Shown here: piece after piece, positions 33,765-41,245 of the stretch | Layout of the letters: each line of letters begins with the position of its first letter | Position numbering within the stretch: the first letter of the stretch is position 1 | Origin: Microbacterium sp. LWO12-1.2 | GTDB taxonomy: Bacteria > Actinomycetota > Actinomycetes > Actinomycetales > Microbacteriaceae | Direction: 5' to 3' | NCBI RefSeq assembly: GCF_040675875.1 | Contig: NZ_JBEGII010000001.1 | Coordinates: 1,178,001-1,242,000 of the forward strand | Length of the DNA stretch: 64,000 bases | The notes under the pieces: generated by a model | The model's input: only the letters and a program-made list of their open reading frames with translations | Told to the model about the DNA's origin: nothing | Databases searched by the model: none | Position numbers and translations under genes: made by a program

Positions 33765-34567
33765 CGTTCGCGCTCGGACCCGCGATCCTGTTCTGCCCCG
33801 CCGATCGCCCTGAAAGATTCCGTACCGCTCTCGACCGCGCGGATGCGGTGATCCTCGATCTGGAGGACGCGGTACTGCCGGCGGCGAAAGCGACTGCCCG
33901 CGGCAACCTGATCGATGCGGACATCGATCCCGATCGCGTGATCGTGCGAGTGAATGCGCCGGGCACCGAGGCGTTCGTGTCGGATCTCGCGACGTTGAGC
34001 CAGACCGATTTCCGCACCGTGATGGTCGCGAAGACCGAGGCCCCGGAGAGCCTTGCATCGTTCGACCCGCGCTTCTCGCTGATCGCGCTCTGCGAGACCG
34101 CGCGCGGTGTCCACGCTGCGGACCGCATCGCCGCGCATCCGCAGGTGGTCGCCCTGATGTGGGGAGCGGAGGATCTCGTCGCCTCGATCGGAGGCACATC
34201 GAGTCGTCGGGCTGACGGGGCGTATCGCGATGTGGCCCGCTACGCGCGGGCACGCGTTCTGATCGAAGCCGGCGCACACGGGAAGCGCGCCATCGACGCC
34301 GTGCACATCGACATCGACGACGTGAACGGTCTGGCGCTGGAGGCGACGGATGCCGCGGCCTCCGGTTTCACCGCGACGGCCTGCATCCATCCGAGCCAGG
34401 TTCCGGTGATCCGAGCGGCCTACCGGCCTGACGAGAAGACTCTCGCCTGGGCACGTGCAGTGCTCGTGGCGGCAGAGCAGGAGCGGGGGGTGTTCCGCTT
34501 CCAGGGCCGGATGGTCGACGAACCCGTTCTCCGGCATGCCCGCTCCGTCGTGTCGCGCGAGGCCTGA
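33761..34567 (+). CDS. CitE-like beta-hydroxyacyl-CoA lyase (likely HMG-CoA lyase)
   Basis: 268 residues with a HpcH/HpaI/CitE TIM barrel. PAILFCPADRPERFRTALDRADAVILDLEDAV holds the Mg-binding acidic residues, and WGAEDLVASIGG and GFTATACIHPSQVPVI the later conserved blocks. True citrate-lyase partners (citD, citF) are absent. The M. tuberculosis counterpart Rv2498c has been described as an (R)-HMG-CoA/citramalyl-CoA lyase, which fits the last step of this operon (acetyl-CoA plus acetoacetate). It overlaps the MaoC gene by 4 bp. Confidence 0.9.
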   Translation: MTFALGPAILFCPADRPERFRTALDRADAVILDLEDAVLPAAKATARGNLIDADIDPDRVIVRVNAPGTEAFVSDLATLSQTDFRTVMVAKTEAPESLASFDPRFSLIALCETARGVHAADRIAAHPQVVALMWGAEDLVASIGGTSSRRADGAYRDVARYARARVLIEAGAHGKRAIDAVHIDIDDVNGLALEATDAAASGFTATACIHPSQVPVIRAAYRPDEKTLAWARAVLVAAEQERGVFRFQGRMVDEPVLRHARSVVSREA

Positions 34568-34619
34568 CTCCGGTCCGCACAAGTGACCCGGCTGGTCGAT
34601 CCAGCGGGCCAGTCCTCGA

Positions 34620-35207
34620 TCAGAGGACCGGCGACTCCTCGAGCAGCCGCAGGTATCCGGGGGCCGCGACGAAACGATGTGCCGAGCCGTTCTGCAGGAC
34701 TTGCCCGTCACGGGGGAGTGTTCCGCCGGAGACATGATCGATCACGGCGCGGATCACTCCGCCGTGGGCGACGACGATGACCGACTCTGCGCGCGGTGCG
34801 GAGCGGCGGCGTGCCTCGCGGGCGATGGCGTGCAGGGCATCGATCGCCCGTTCGCCGACGTCGTGCAGGGACTCGGCGCCGGGCACCTCGGCATGCCAGT
34901 CCCCGTAGGCCTTGATGTAGTCGGGAACGAGCATGCCCTCGCCCTCGCCGAACTCACGCTCACGGATGTCGGGGACGACACCGGTGACTTCGAGCCCCAG
35001 TCGCTCCGCGATGATCTCCGCGGTCTCCTTCGCCCGCAGCAGCGGGCTGGTGTAGACGGCATGATGCGTGTCGCCAGCGAGCTTCTCCGCCGCCGACCTG
35101 GCGTCGGCACGTCCGGTCTCGTTGAGCGGGATGTCGGTGGAGCCCTGAATGCGCTTCGCGAGGTTCCAGTCGGTCTGGCCGTGCCGGACGAGAGTGAGCA
35201 GAGTCAT
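34620..35207 (-). CDS. histidine phosphatase / phosphoglycerate-mutase-like protein
   Basis: 195 residues. LVRHGQTDWN (catalytic H9), SPLLRAKETAEI, REREFGEGEGM and VVAHGGVIRAVIDH are the branch-1 histidine phosphatase motifs. Probably a broad phosphatase (GpgP or CobC-like) rather than a glycolytic mutase. The ATG overlaps the sirtuin stop as ATGA, with AGGAG about 9 nt upstream. Convergent with the citE-like gene across 52 bp that holds only weak inverted repeats. Confidence 0.88.
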   Translation of the reverse strand: MTLLTLVRHGQTDWNLAKRIQGSTDIPLNETGRADARSAAEKLAGDTHHAVYTSPLLRAKETAEIIAERLGLEVTGVVPDIREREFGEGEGMLVPDYIKAYGDWHAEVPGAESLHDVGERAIDALHAIAREARRRSAPRAESVIVVAHGGVIRAVIDHVSGGTLPRDGQVLQNGSAHRFVAAPGYLRLLEESPVL

Positions 35208-36043
35208 CGAAGAAGCTCCTGAAGTGCGGGGAGCACGTCGCTGGTGCCGGCGGCGATGGTGACATCGGCCCAGACATCCGCGCGCGTCGGCTCGCGATTG
35301 ACGATGATCAGGGGGATGCTGCGTCGGCGCGCACGCTCCACCAGCCGCACGCCCGAGTTCACGACGAGCGAGGACCCGGCGACGATCAGCGCGGAGCTGG
35401 CGCGCAGCAACGATTCGGCTGCGCGGAAGCGGTCCTGCGGAACGTACTCGCCGAAGAAGACGACGTCCGGCTTCAGCATGCCTTCGCACACGGTGCACAC
35501 CGGGATGACGAACCCCTCGGTCGACTCCGGGAGGACATCGCCGTCCGGTGCCAGTGCGACATTCTCGGGGACCGTGATCCAGGGGTTGAGCTCCTCGATC
35601 TGCACGGCCACGTCGCGGCGATCGAACACCTGACCGCAGTGCAGGCAGAGCACACGACGCATGGTGCCGTGCACCTCGATGACGTGGGAGCTGCCGGCCC
35701 GCAGATGCAGGCCGTCGACGTTCTGCGTGATCACTCCGGAGACGAGGCCCGAGGCCTCCATCTCGGCGAGGGCCGTGTGACCGGCATTCGGTCCGGCCTG
35801 CGCGAACGCCTTCCAACCGAGATGGCCGCCGACCCAATACCGTCGTCGAGCGGCTTCATCACCCAGGTAGGTCTGGATCGTCATCGGGTCGCTGCGCGTC
35901 CTGGCGCCTTCACCGCGATACGCGGGGATACCGGAATCGGTGGAGATGCCGGCACCTGTCAGGAGGGCGATGCGCTTTCCGCGCAGCAGCTCTGCAGCGT
36001 GGGCGATGGTGGCCGACATCTCGGCAGAATTCGACACGCTCAC
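35204..36043 (-). CDS. Sir2-family NAD-dependent protein deacylase
   Basis: 279 residues. GAGISTDSGIPAYRG binds NAD, TQNVDGLHLRAGS continues the pocket, EVHGTMRRVLCLHC contains the catalytic His, and the zinc is held by CLHC and CTVC pairs. The sequence style is of SIRT4-like class II sirtuins. It removes acyl groups from protein lysines; in this setting it may link acyl-CoA metabolism to enzyme control, which is speculation. It is first in a two-gene operon with the phosphatase. Confidence 0.92.
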   Translation of the reverse strand: MSVSNSAEMSATIAHAAELLRGKRIALLTGAGISTDSGIPAYRGEGARTRSDPMTIQTYLGDEAARRRYWVGGHLGWKAFAQAGPNAGHTALAEMEASGLVSGVITQNVDGLHLRAGSSHVIEVHGTMRRVLCLHCGQVFDRRDVAVQIEELNPWITVPENVALAPDGDVLPESTEGFVIPVCTVCEGMLKPDVVFFGEYVPQDRFRAAESLLRASSALIVAGSSLVVNSGVRLVERARRRSIPLIIVNREPTRADVWADVTIAAGTSDVLPALQELLR

Positions 36044-36143
36044 AGGACCTCCTCGAGCGAGTCTACGGTGCGGAGGGAGGTCGGGCCCACGACCTCGACG
36101 CCGTCTCCGGAAGAAGCGGTGCGGGGTGGCACGCTCGCGATGG

Positions 36144-36149
36144 CAGAGT
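36144..36149 (+). promoter_or_regulatory. -10-like box, leaderless start at 36157
   Basis: CAGAGT ends 7 nt before GTG 36157. The match is weaker than the TAGACT boxes elsewhere, but the spacing favours this start over GTG 36148. Confidence 0.35.
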
Positions 36150-36156
36150 GGACCCC

Positions 36157-36957
36157 GTGGAACTGCAGCGTGTGACCGACCCCGATGACCGACGCCTCGA
36201 TGACTACCGCGGCCTCACCGACACGGCTCTGCGTGCACTGTCGGAGCCATCGGGTGGGCTGTACATCGCGGAGTCGACGAAGGTGATCGCCCGCGCTGTC
36301 GCGTCCGGTCATCGCCCACGCTCCGTGCTGGTGCAGGAGCGTCGGGTGGACGACATCCGCCAGATCGTCGGCGATTTCGACGTGCCGGTCTACGTCGTCC
36401 CCGACGAGGTCGCCGAGGCGGTGACGGGTTTCGCCGTGCACCGGGGGACCATCGCGTCCATGCACCGCCCGGCGCTGCCGCCCGTGCGCGACGTCCTCGA
36501 AGGCGCGTCCCTCGTGCTGATCCTGGAGAACATCGGCGATCACACGAACGTGGGTGCCGCCTTCCGCGCAGCTGCGGGGCTCGGCGCGGATGCAGTGCTC
36601 GTGTCGCCCGGTGGGGCGGACCCGCTCTACCGCCGCAGCGTCCGGGTGAGCATGGGCACCGTGTTCCAGGTGCCGTGGACGCGCATCACGGACTGGGAGA
36701 CCGCCATCGCCGATCTCCACGCCGCAGGCTTCGACATCGCGGCGCTGGCACTGCGCGATGATGCGGTGACGCTCGACGTCTACGCCGCCGATCGCCCCGA
36801 ACGCGTGGCCCTGGTCATGGGGTCTGAGGGCGACGGCCTCTCGCGAGAGGCGATGGCGGGCGCGGACACGATCGTCACGATCCCGATGTCCGGTGGGGTC
36901 GACTCGCTCAACGTGGCATCCGCGGCAGCGGTCGCACTCTGGTCGATGAAGAGCTGA
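36157..36957 (+). CDS. TrmH/SpoU-family RNA 2'-O-methyltransferase
   Basis: 266 residues. An N-terminal substrate-binding domain (~1-100) precedes the knotted SPOUT domain with motif 1 ENIGDHTNVGAAFRAAAGLGADAVL, motif 2 VMGSEGDGLS and motif 3 IPMSGGVDSLNVASAAAVALW. It methylates a ribose in rRNA or tRNA using S-adenosylmethionine; the exact site is not predictable. Start chosen from the -10 spacing (GTG 36157; GTG 36148 adds three residues). Convergent with the SGNH gene. Confidence 0.9.
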   Translation: MELQRVTDPDDRRLDDYRGLTDTALRALSEPSGGLYIAESTKVIARAVASGHRPRSVLVQERRVDDIRQIVGDFDVPVYVVPDEVAEAVTGFAVHRGTIASMHRPALPPVRDVLEGASLVLILENIGDHTNVGAAFRAAAGLGADAVLVSPGGADPLYRRSVRVSMGTVFQVPWTRITDWETAIADLHAAGFDIAALALRDDAVTLDVYAADRPERVALVMGSEGDGLSREAMAGADTIVTIPMSGGVDSLNVASAAAVALWSMKS

Positions 36958-36961
36958 CCGC

Positions 36962-37789
36962 TCAGTCCTGCTCTGGCAGGAACACCGGCGACGGCTCAGG
37001 GCGCTTGGCGGCGAGGTTGTCGCCCGAAGACTGGTGCCGGAGGCGGCGCAGCACCCACGGGACCAGGTGCTCCCGCGCCCAGCCGAGGTCGCCGGCGCGC
37101 GCCTCCCGCCACGTGCGCACCGGTATCGGCTCCGGCTGCATGGCTTCGAGGTCGTTCGGAACGTTCAACGCGCGCAGCGCCATGCGGGCGACCTCGTGGT
37201 GGCCCAATGCGTTGTAGTGCAGCCGGTCGTCATCGAAGAAGCGGGGATCCTGCACGACCTTGAGCGCCCATTGGTCGGCGACGATGCAGTCGTGACGCTC
37301 CGCGATGGCCCGCACGTTCTCGTTGTAGATCGCTACCTTGCCGCGGAACGCGCGGAAGACCGGGGTGAAGGCCGTGTCGATGCCCGTGAAGAGAAGGATC
37401 GCAGCGCCCGTCGATGACAGGCGCGTGACGGCGTCTTCCAGTTGCTCGGCGATCGCGTCCGGGTCGGTTCCCGGGCGGATCACGTCGTTGCCTCCGGCGC
37501 AGATCGAGACGAGATCAGGGTGCAGGGCGACGGCCGGTTCGATCTGGTCGGCGACGATCTGGGCGATGAGCTTTCCACGCACCGCGAGGTTCGCATAGGC
37601 GAAGTCGTCCACCTGCTGTCCGAGGACCTCGGCGACGCGGTCTGCCCAGCCCCGGTGTCCTCCGGGACTGCGCGGGTCGGGGTCGCCGATCCCTTCGGTG
37701 AACGAGTCCCCGATCGCCACGAAACGGCGCCAGGGGTGGGGTGCATCGTTGTCGACGTACGGGGTCCGAGTCGAATCCTGGTCGGTCAT
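36962..37789 (-). CDS. SGNH/GDSL-family hydrolase
   Basis: 275 residues. The four blocks are FVAIGDSFTEGIG (Ser nucleophile), ANLAVRGKLIAQI, ICAGGNDVIRPG and DRLHYNALGHHEVA (Asp, His). There is no signal peptide, so it is probably cytosolic, with a ~60-residue C-terminal extension. Substrate is unknown (acyl ester or acetyl group). The ATG has AAGGAG 7 nt upstream. Confidence 0.9.
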   Translation of the reverse strand: MTDQDSTRTPYVDNDAPHPWRRFVAIGDSFTEGIGDPDPRSPGGHRGWADRVAEVLGQQVDDFAYANLAVRGKLIAQIVADQIEPAVALHPDLVSICAGGNDVIRPGTDPDAIAEQLEDAVTRLSSTGAAILLFTGIDTAFTPVFRAFRGKVAIYNENVRAIAERHDCIVADQWALKVVQDPRFFDDDRLHYNALGHHEVARMALRALNVPNDLEAMQPEPIPVRTWREARAGDLGWAREHLVPWVLRRLRHQSSGDNLAAKRPEPSPVFLPEQD

Positions 37790-37937
37790 CCAGCTCTCCT
37801 TCGCGAACGTTCTGCGGCGCGGTGGTGACCGCGGCGCAGTGTCAGAGCCTACCTGCAGGCGCACGTCCGGGGGAGGGGCACGCGCGGGAACCGCGGCGAG
37901 TGATCCAGTGTCCTCGGCAGCGATTATCGTGGAGTCG

Positions 37938-39680
37938 ATGCTCTCACCGTCCTTTCCTCAGCGCGCCCCTTGGGGAACCGCGAACAAGCTGCGCGCCTGG
38001 CAGCAGGAGGCCCTCGAACAGTACTTCGCGGCGGATCAACGCGACTTCCTCGTCGCCGCCACGCCCGGTGCAGGCAAGACCACGTTCGCACTCACCCTCG
38101 CTGTCGAGCTCATGCGCATGGGCGAGGTCAACCGCATCATCGTGGTGGCCCCCACCGAGCATCTCAAGACGCAATGGGCCGACGCGGCAGCGCGTGTGCA
38201 CATCCGCCTCGACCCCCGCTTCCGCAACAGCGACTGGGCGCCCGCCCGCCACTATCACGGGGCGGTCGTGACGTACGCGCAGGTGGCCGCGAAGTCGTCG
38301 GTGCACCGGCACCTGACAGAAGACGCCCAGACACTCGTGATCCTCGACGAGGTCCACCACGGCGGTGACGCGCTCAGCTGGGGCGACGCCATCCGAGACG
38401 CCTACGGTCCCGCGAAGCGGCGTCTGCTCCTTTCCGGCACACCGTTCCGCAGCGATACCGCACCGATCCCGTTCGTCGAGTACCACCCCGACGATTCCGG
38501 CGCACGCATCTCCCGCACGGACTACAACTACGGCTACGGTCGGGCCCTCGCCGACGGCGTCGTCCGCCCTGTGCTGTTCCACATGTACGCGGGCAAGATG
38601 CGCTGGCGCACGACGACGGGAGACGAGCTCGAGACGCACCTCGGCCAGGACAACACCAAGGATGTGACGTCGCAGGCCTGGCGGACGGCACTCGACCCGG
38701 AGGGGGACTGGATGCCGGCGGTGCTGTCCGCCGCCGACCGCCGTCTCACCGAGATCCGCCACCACGTTCCGGATGCCGGAGGGCTCGTGCTGGCGACCGA
38801 TCAGACGGTCGCGCGCGCCTATGCCAAGATCCTGCACAGCATCACAGGCCAACAGCCGACGATCGTGCTCTCCGACGATGCGACCGCGTCGGAGCGGATC
38901 GAGAAGTTCAGCGCGAACGATGCCCGATGGATGGTCGCCGTGCGGATGGTCTCGGAGGGCGTCGACGTCCCGCGTCTCGCCGTCGGAGTGTATGCGACGT
39001 CCTCTTCGACTCCGCTGTTCTTCGCGCAGGCCATCGGCCGGTTCGTGCGCGCCCGGCGCCGTGGCGAGGCCGCCAGCGTCTTCCTCCCGCAGGTTCCCGT
39101 GCTCATGGGGCTCGCGAACGAGATGGACAAGCAGCGCGACCACGCGCTCGACCGTCAGTCGAGCGAAGAAGACGGCCTCGATGACTCGCTGCTCGAGAGC
39201 GCGAACCGCGAGGAGGAGACGTCGGATGCGCTGACCCAGGAGTTCAGCTATCAGGCACTCTCGTCGGTCGCCCACTTCGACAGGGTGGTTTTCGAAGGGC
39301 AGGAGTTCGGTCAGCTGGCCGAGCCGGGCACGCCTGAGGAAGAGGAGTTCATCGGCTTCCCTGGGCTTCTCGAGCCGGAGCACGTGCACGAGCTGCTCAT
39401 GCAGCGGCAGTCTCGTCAGTCCCGCTTGAGAGAGGCGCGAGAGGCATCGGCCGGACCGACGGAGACGACGACGCTGCCGGCGCCGTTGCACCGAACCCTC
39501 AAGGAGCAACGCCAGCTTCTCAACAGCCTGGTCGGGCTGTACGCCCGCCAGAAGGGTGAGCCGCACGGTGCCGTGCATGCGGAGCTCCGCCGTATCTGCG
39601 GCGGACCGGCCGTCGCGCAGGCGACGGTGACACAGCTCCAGTCACGTATCGAGGTTCTCCGCAAGCGCGTGCGCGCCTGA
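37938..39680 (+). CDS. DEAD/DEAH-box superfamily 2 helicase
   Basis: 580 residues. LRAWQQEALEQYF (Q-like motif), AATPGAGKTTFAL (Walker A), VVAPTEHLKTQW (Ia), VILDEVHHGGD (Walker B, DEVH), LLSGTPFRSDT (III), then a second RecA domain with MVSEGVDVPRLAVGVYAT and the arginine-finger block QAIGRFVRARRRGE. The C-terminal ~150 residues are charged and helical with no domain I recognise. ATG 37938 is 7 nt after TATCGT, and GGAG also lies close by. It stands alone, not in an operon. Confidence 0.88.
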   Translation: MLSPSFPQRAPWGTANKLRAWQQEALEQYFAADQRDFLVAATPGAGKTTFALTLAVELMRMGEVNRIIVVAPTEHLKTQWADAAARVHIRLDPRFRNSDWAPARHYHGAVVTYAQVAAKSSVHRHLTEDAQTLVILDEVHHGGDALSWGDAIRDAYGPAKRRLLLSGTPFRSDTAPIPFVEYHPDDSGARISRTDYNYGYGRALADGVVRPVLFHMYAGKMRWRTTTGDELETHLGQDNTKDVTSQAWRTALDPEGDWMPAVLSAADRRLTEIRHHVPDAGGLVLATDQTVARAYAKILHSITGQQPTIVLSDDATASERIEKFSANDARWMVAVRMVSEGVDVPRLAVGVYATSSSTPLFFAQAIGRFVRARRRGEAASVFLPQVPVLMGLANEMDKQRDHALDRQSSEEDGLDDSLLESANREEETSDALTQEFSYQALSSVAHFDRVVFEGQEFGQLAEPGTPEEEEFIGFPGLLEPEHVHELLMQRQSRQSRLREAREASAGPTETTTLPAPLHRTLKEQRQLLNSLVGLYARQKGEPHGAVHAELRRICGGPAVAQATVTQLQSRIEVLRKRVRA

Positions 39681-39834
39681 CGGCGCCGTCGGGAACGCTT
39701 CTGCACCGCTTGCGGGCGGCGCTTCGGATCCCCGAAATGCTGGCAATCCGCGTCTCAGCGGAGTGTGCGTGAGGCTTCCCGGCTAGCGTTGAACGGTTGC
39801 CCGCGCACCGGGCACGGTCACATCTGGAGGACCC

Positions 39835-40932
39835 ATGACAGCCCCCGCTGCCGTTGAGCCGACCGCCGCCGATCGCCGGCGCTGGGCCCGCTATCTCGTC
39901 GAGGAACGTGCCGAAGGTTCCGTCTACCAGAAGCTCGCCGCGCGCAGGCAGGGCGAAGAACGGGACATTCTGCTGAACCTTGCGGATGCGGAACGCCGCC
40001 ACGAGCAGCACTGGCTCGATCTGCTCGGCGGCGAGCCGAAGCGGCTGCCTCGTGCCGGTGTGCGTTCCCGCCTGCTCGGCTGGATGGCCGGACGGTTCGG
40101 GTCCATCTTCGTGCTCGCGCTCGCGCAGAGTGCGGAGGCGCGTTCGCCGTACGACGCGGAGCAGTACGCGACACCTGCGATGCGCGCCGACGAGAAGGTG
40201 CACTACGAGGTGGTCCGTGGTCTCGCCGCACGCGGGCGCCGACGCCTGTCCGGTTCCTTCCGGGCCGCGGTGTTCGGGGCGAACGACGGCCTCGTCAGCA
40301 ACCTCGCTCTGGTGCTCGGCATCGGCGCGACGGGGGTGAGCTCCGGATTCGTGCTCTTCAGCGGGATCGCCGGGCTCCTGGCCGGAGCGCTGTCGATGGG
40401 AGCCGGCGAGTTCGTGTCGGTGCGTTCACAGCGAGAGCTGCTGGCAGCCACCGAGGCGAACGACGACGCGGCCGCCGCCGCGGGTGATCTCGACATCGAC
40501 GAGAACGAGCTGGCTTTGGTCTACCGTGCCAGAGGGATGGATCAGGACGAGGCGTTGGAACGTGCCCGCGTCATCGTCGCCGCAGCGCAGGCGGGTGTGC
40601 GTCGCGCCGCCACCGGCCCTGTCCGCACACACGGGGGACACGACCACGACATCGTCGGCAGCGACTGGACGGCCGCGATCTCCAGCTTCCTCCTGTTCGC
40701 GTCCGGCGCGATCATTCCGGTGCTGCCGTGGATCTTCGGGCTGCAGGGAACGGCAGCCGTGGTCGTCGCGCTGATCCTGGTCGGAATCGCGCTGCTGACC
40801 ACCGGTGCGATGGTCGGCATCCTGTCCGGGGGGCCGCCACTGCGTCGAGCGTTGCGCCAACTGGCGATCGGCTTCGGTGCGGCGGCCGTCACCTATCTCC
40901 TGGGACTGCTGTTCGGAGTCGGCGCGGTCTGA
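39835..40932 (+). CDS. ferritin-like/VIT1 fusion iron (manganese) transporter, MbfA-like
   Basis: 365 residues. Residues ~15-125 form a ferritin-like helical domain with paired Glu/His ligands (EERAEGSVYQKLA, DAERRHEQHWLDLL, QSAEARSPYDAE, RADEKVHYE). Residues ~135-365 are the VIT1/CCC1 domain with about five membrane helices, starting FRAAVFGANDGLVSNLALVLG and including GALSMGAGEFVSVRSQREL. Proteins of this layout export iron when it is in excess. A good ribosome site (GGAGG) precedes the ATG. The 154-bp gap upstream has TAGCGT near 39783 as a possible -10. Confidence 0.92.
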   Translation: MTAPAAVEPTAADRRRWARYLVEERAEGSVYQKLAARRQGEERDILLNLADAERRHEQHWLDLLGGEPKRLPRAGVRSRLLGWMAGRFGSIFVLALAQSAEARSPYDAEQYATPAMRADEKVHYEVVRGLAARGRRRLSGSFRAAVFGANDGLVSNLALVLGIGATGVSSGFVLFSGIAGLLAGALSMGAGEFVSVRSQRELLAATEANDDAAAAAGDLDIDENELALVYRARGMDQDEALERARVIVAAAQAGVRRAATGPVRTHGGHDHDIVGSDWTAAISSFLLFASGAIIPVLPWIFGLQGTAAVVVALILVGIALLTTGAMVGILSGGPPLRRALRQLAIGFGAAAVTYLLGLLFGVGAV

Positions 40933-40964
40933 ACAGCGGTGCGGCGAGGACCGTCCGTCGTCTG

Positions 40965-40984
40965 CGCTGCCAGGGCAGCGTTTT
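40965..40984 (+). terminator. terminator after ferritin/VIT1 gene
   Basis: A 7-bp stem CGCTGCC/GGCAGCG with a 2-nt loop followed directly by TTTT, 32 nt after the stop. Confidence 0.6.
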
Positions 40985-41046
40985 GCTCAGTGTTCTGCGA
41001 ACCCCGCTGTCCGTGTCGCTGGAGGCCGATCCCGCTGCCGACATCA

Positions 41047-41078
41047 CCGTGTACGCCTGCGATCGTGGGCGTACACGG
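41047..41078. repeat. 11-bp inverted repeat in the gap before the IS
   Basis: CCGTGTACGCC and GGCGTACACGG face each other across 10 nt, at 41047-41057 and 41068-41078. No T-run follows, so it is either a hairpin or a protein site; no gene starts beside it. The rest of 40985-41106 shows nothing recognisable. Confidence 0.6.
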
Positions 41079-41106
41079 ATGCGGCGGCGTCAGCCGGCTG
41101 TTAACC

Positions 41107-41138
41107 AGAAGAAGGCCCCCTCTCGGGAGCCTTCTTCT
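41107..41138 (-). terminator. original tRNA-Leu terminator, now detached
   Basis: On the minus strand AGAAGAAGGC pairs with GCCTTCTTCT, extended inward by a G-T pair and CCC/GGG around a GAGA loop, with a T-rich 3' side. It directly abuts the left copy of the 16-bp repeat that matches the tRNA-Leu 3' end, so it was the tRNA terminator before the IS landed. Confidence 0.75.
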
Positions 41139-41154
41139 TCTGTGCGCGGAGGGG
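41139..41154. repeat. left 16-bp direct repeat flanking the IS
   Basis: TCTGTGCGCGGAGGGG. It equals the last 12 nt of tRNA-Leu(GAG) plus 4 flanking bases and abuts the left IS end. It is the target duplication made on insertion. Confidence 0.88.
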
Positions 41155-41245
41155 TGTCTGGTTTCAGGACATCGTGAACGGGTGTCTCGGGACATCGTGA
41201 ACAGTGCAGCTGGTGGCGCGGGCATGTCTCAGGACATCGTGAACG

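Noticed and set aside
31800..34277. 825-codon antisense frame over the accA1-citE operon
   Set aside because: The sense strand encodes four clearly recognised enzymes; the antisense product is Arg/Asp/Gly-rich with no domain.
33761..34567. Citrate lyase beta subunit
   Set aside because: No citD, citF or citC nearby; operon context fits a beta-hydroxyacyl-CoA lyase.
37938..39680. Anti-phage system helicase
   Set aside because: It stands alone between housekeeping genes with normal composition and no nuclease, methylase or toxin partner.
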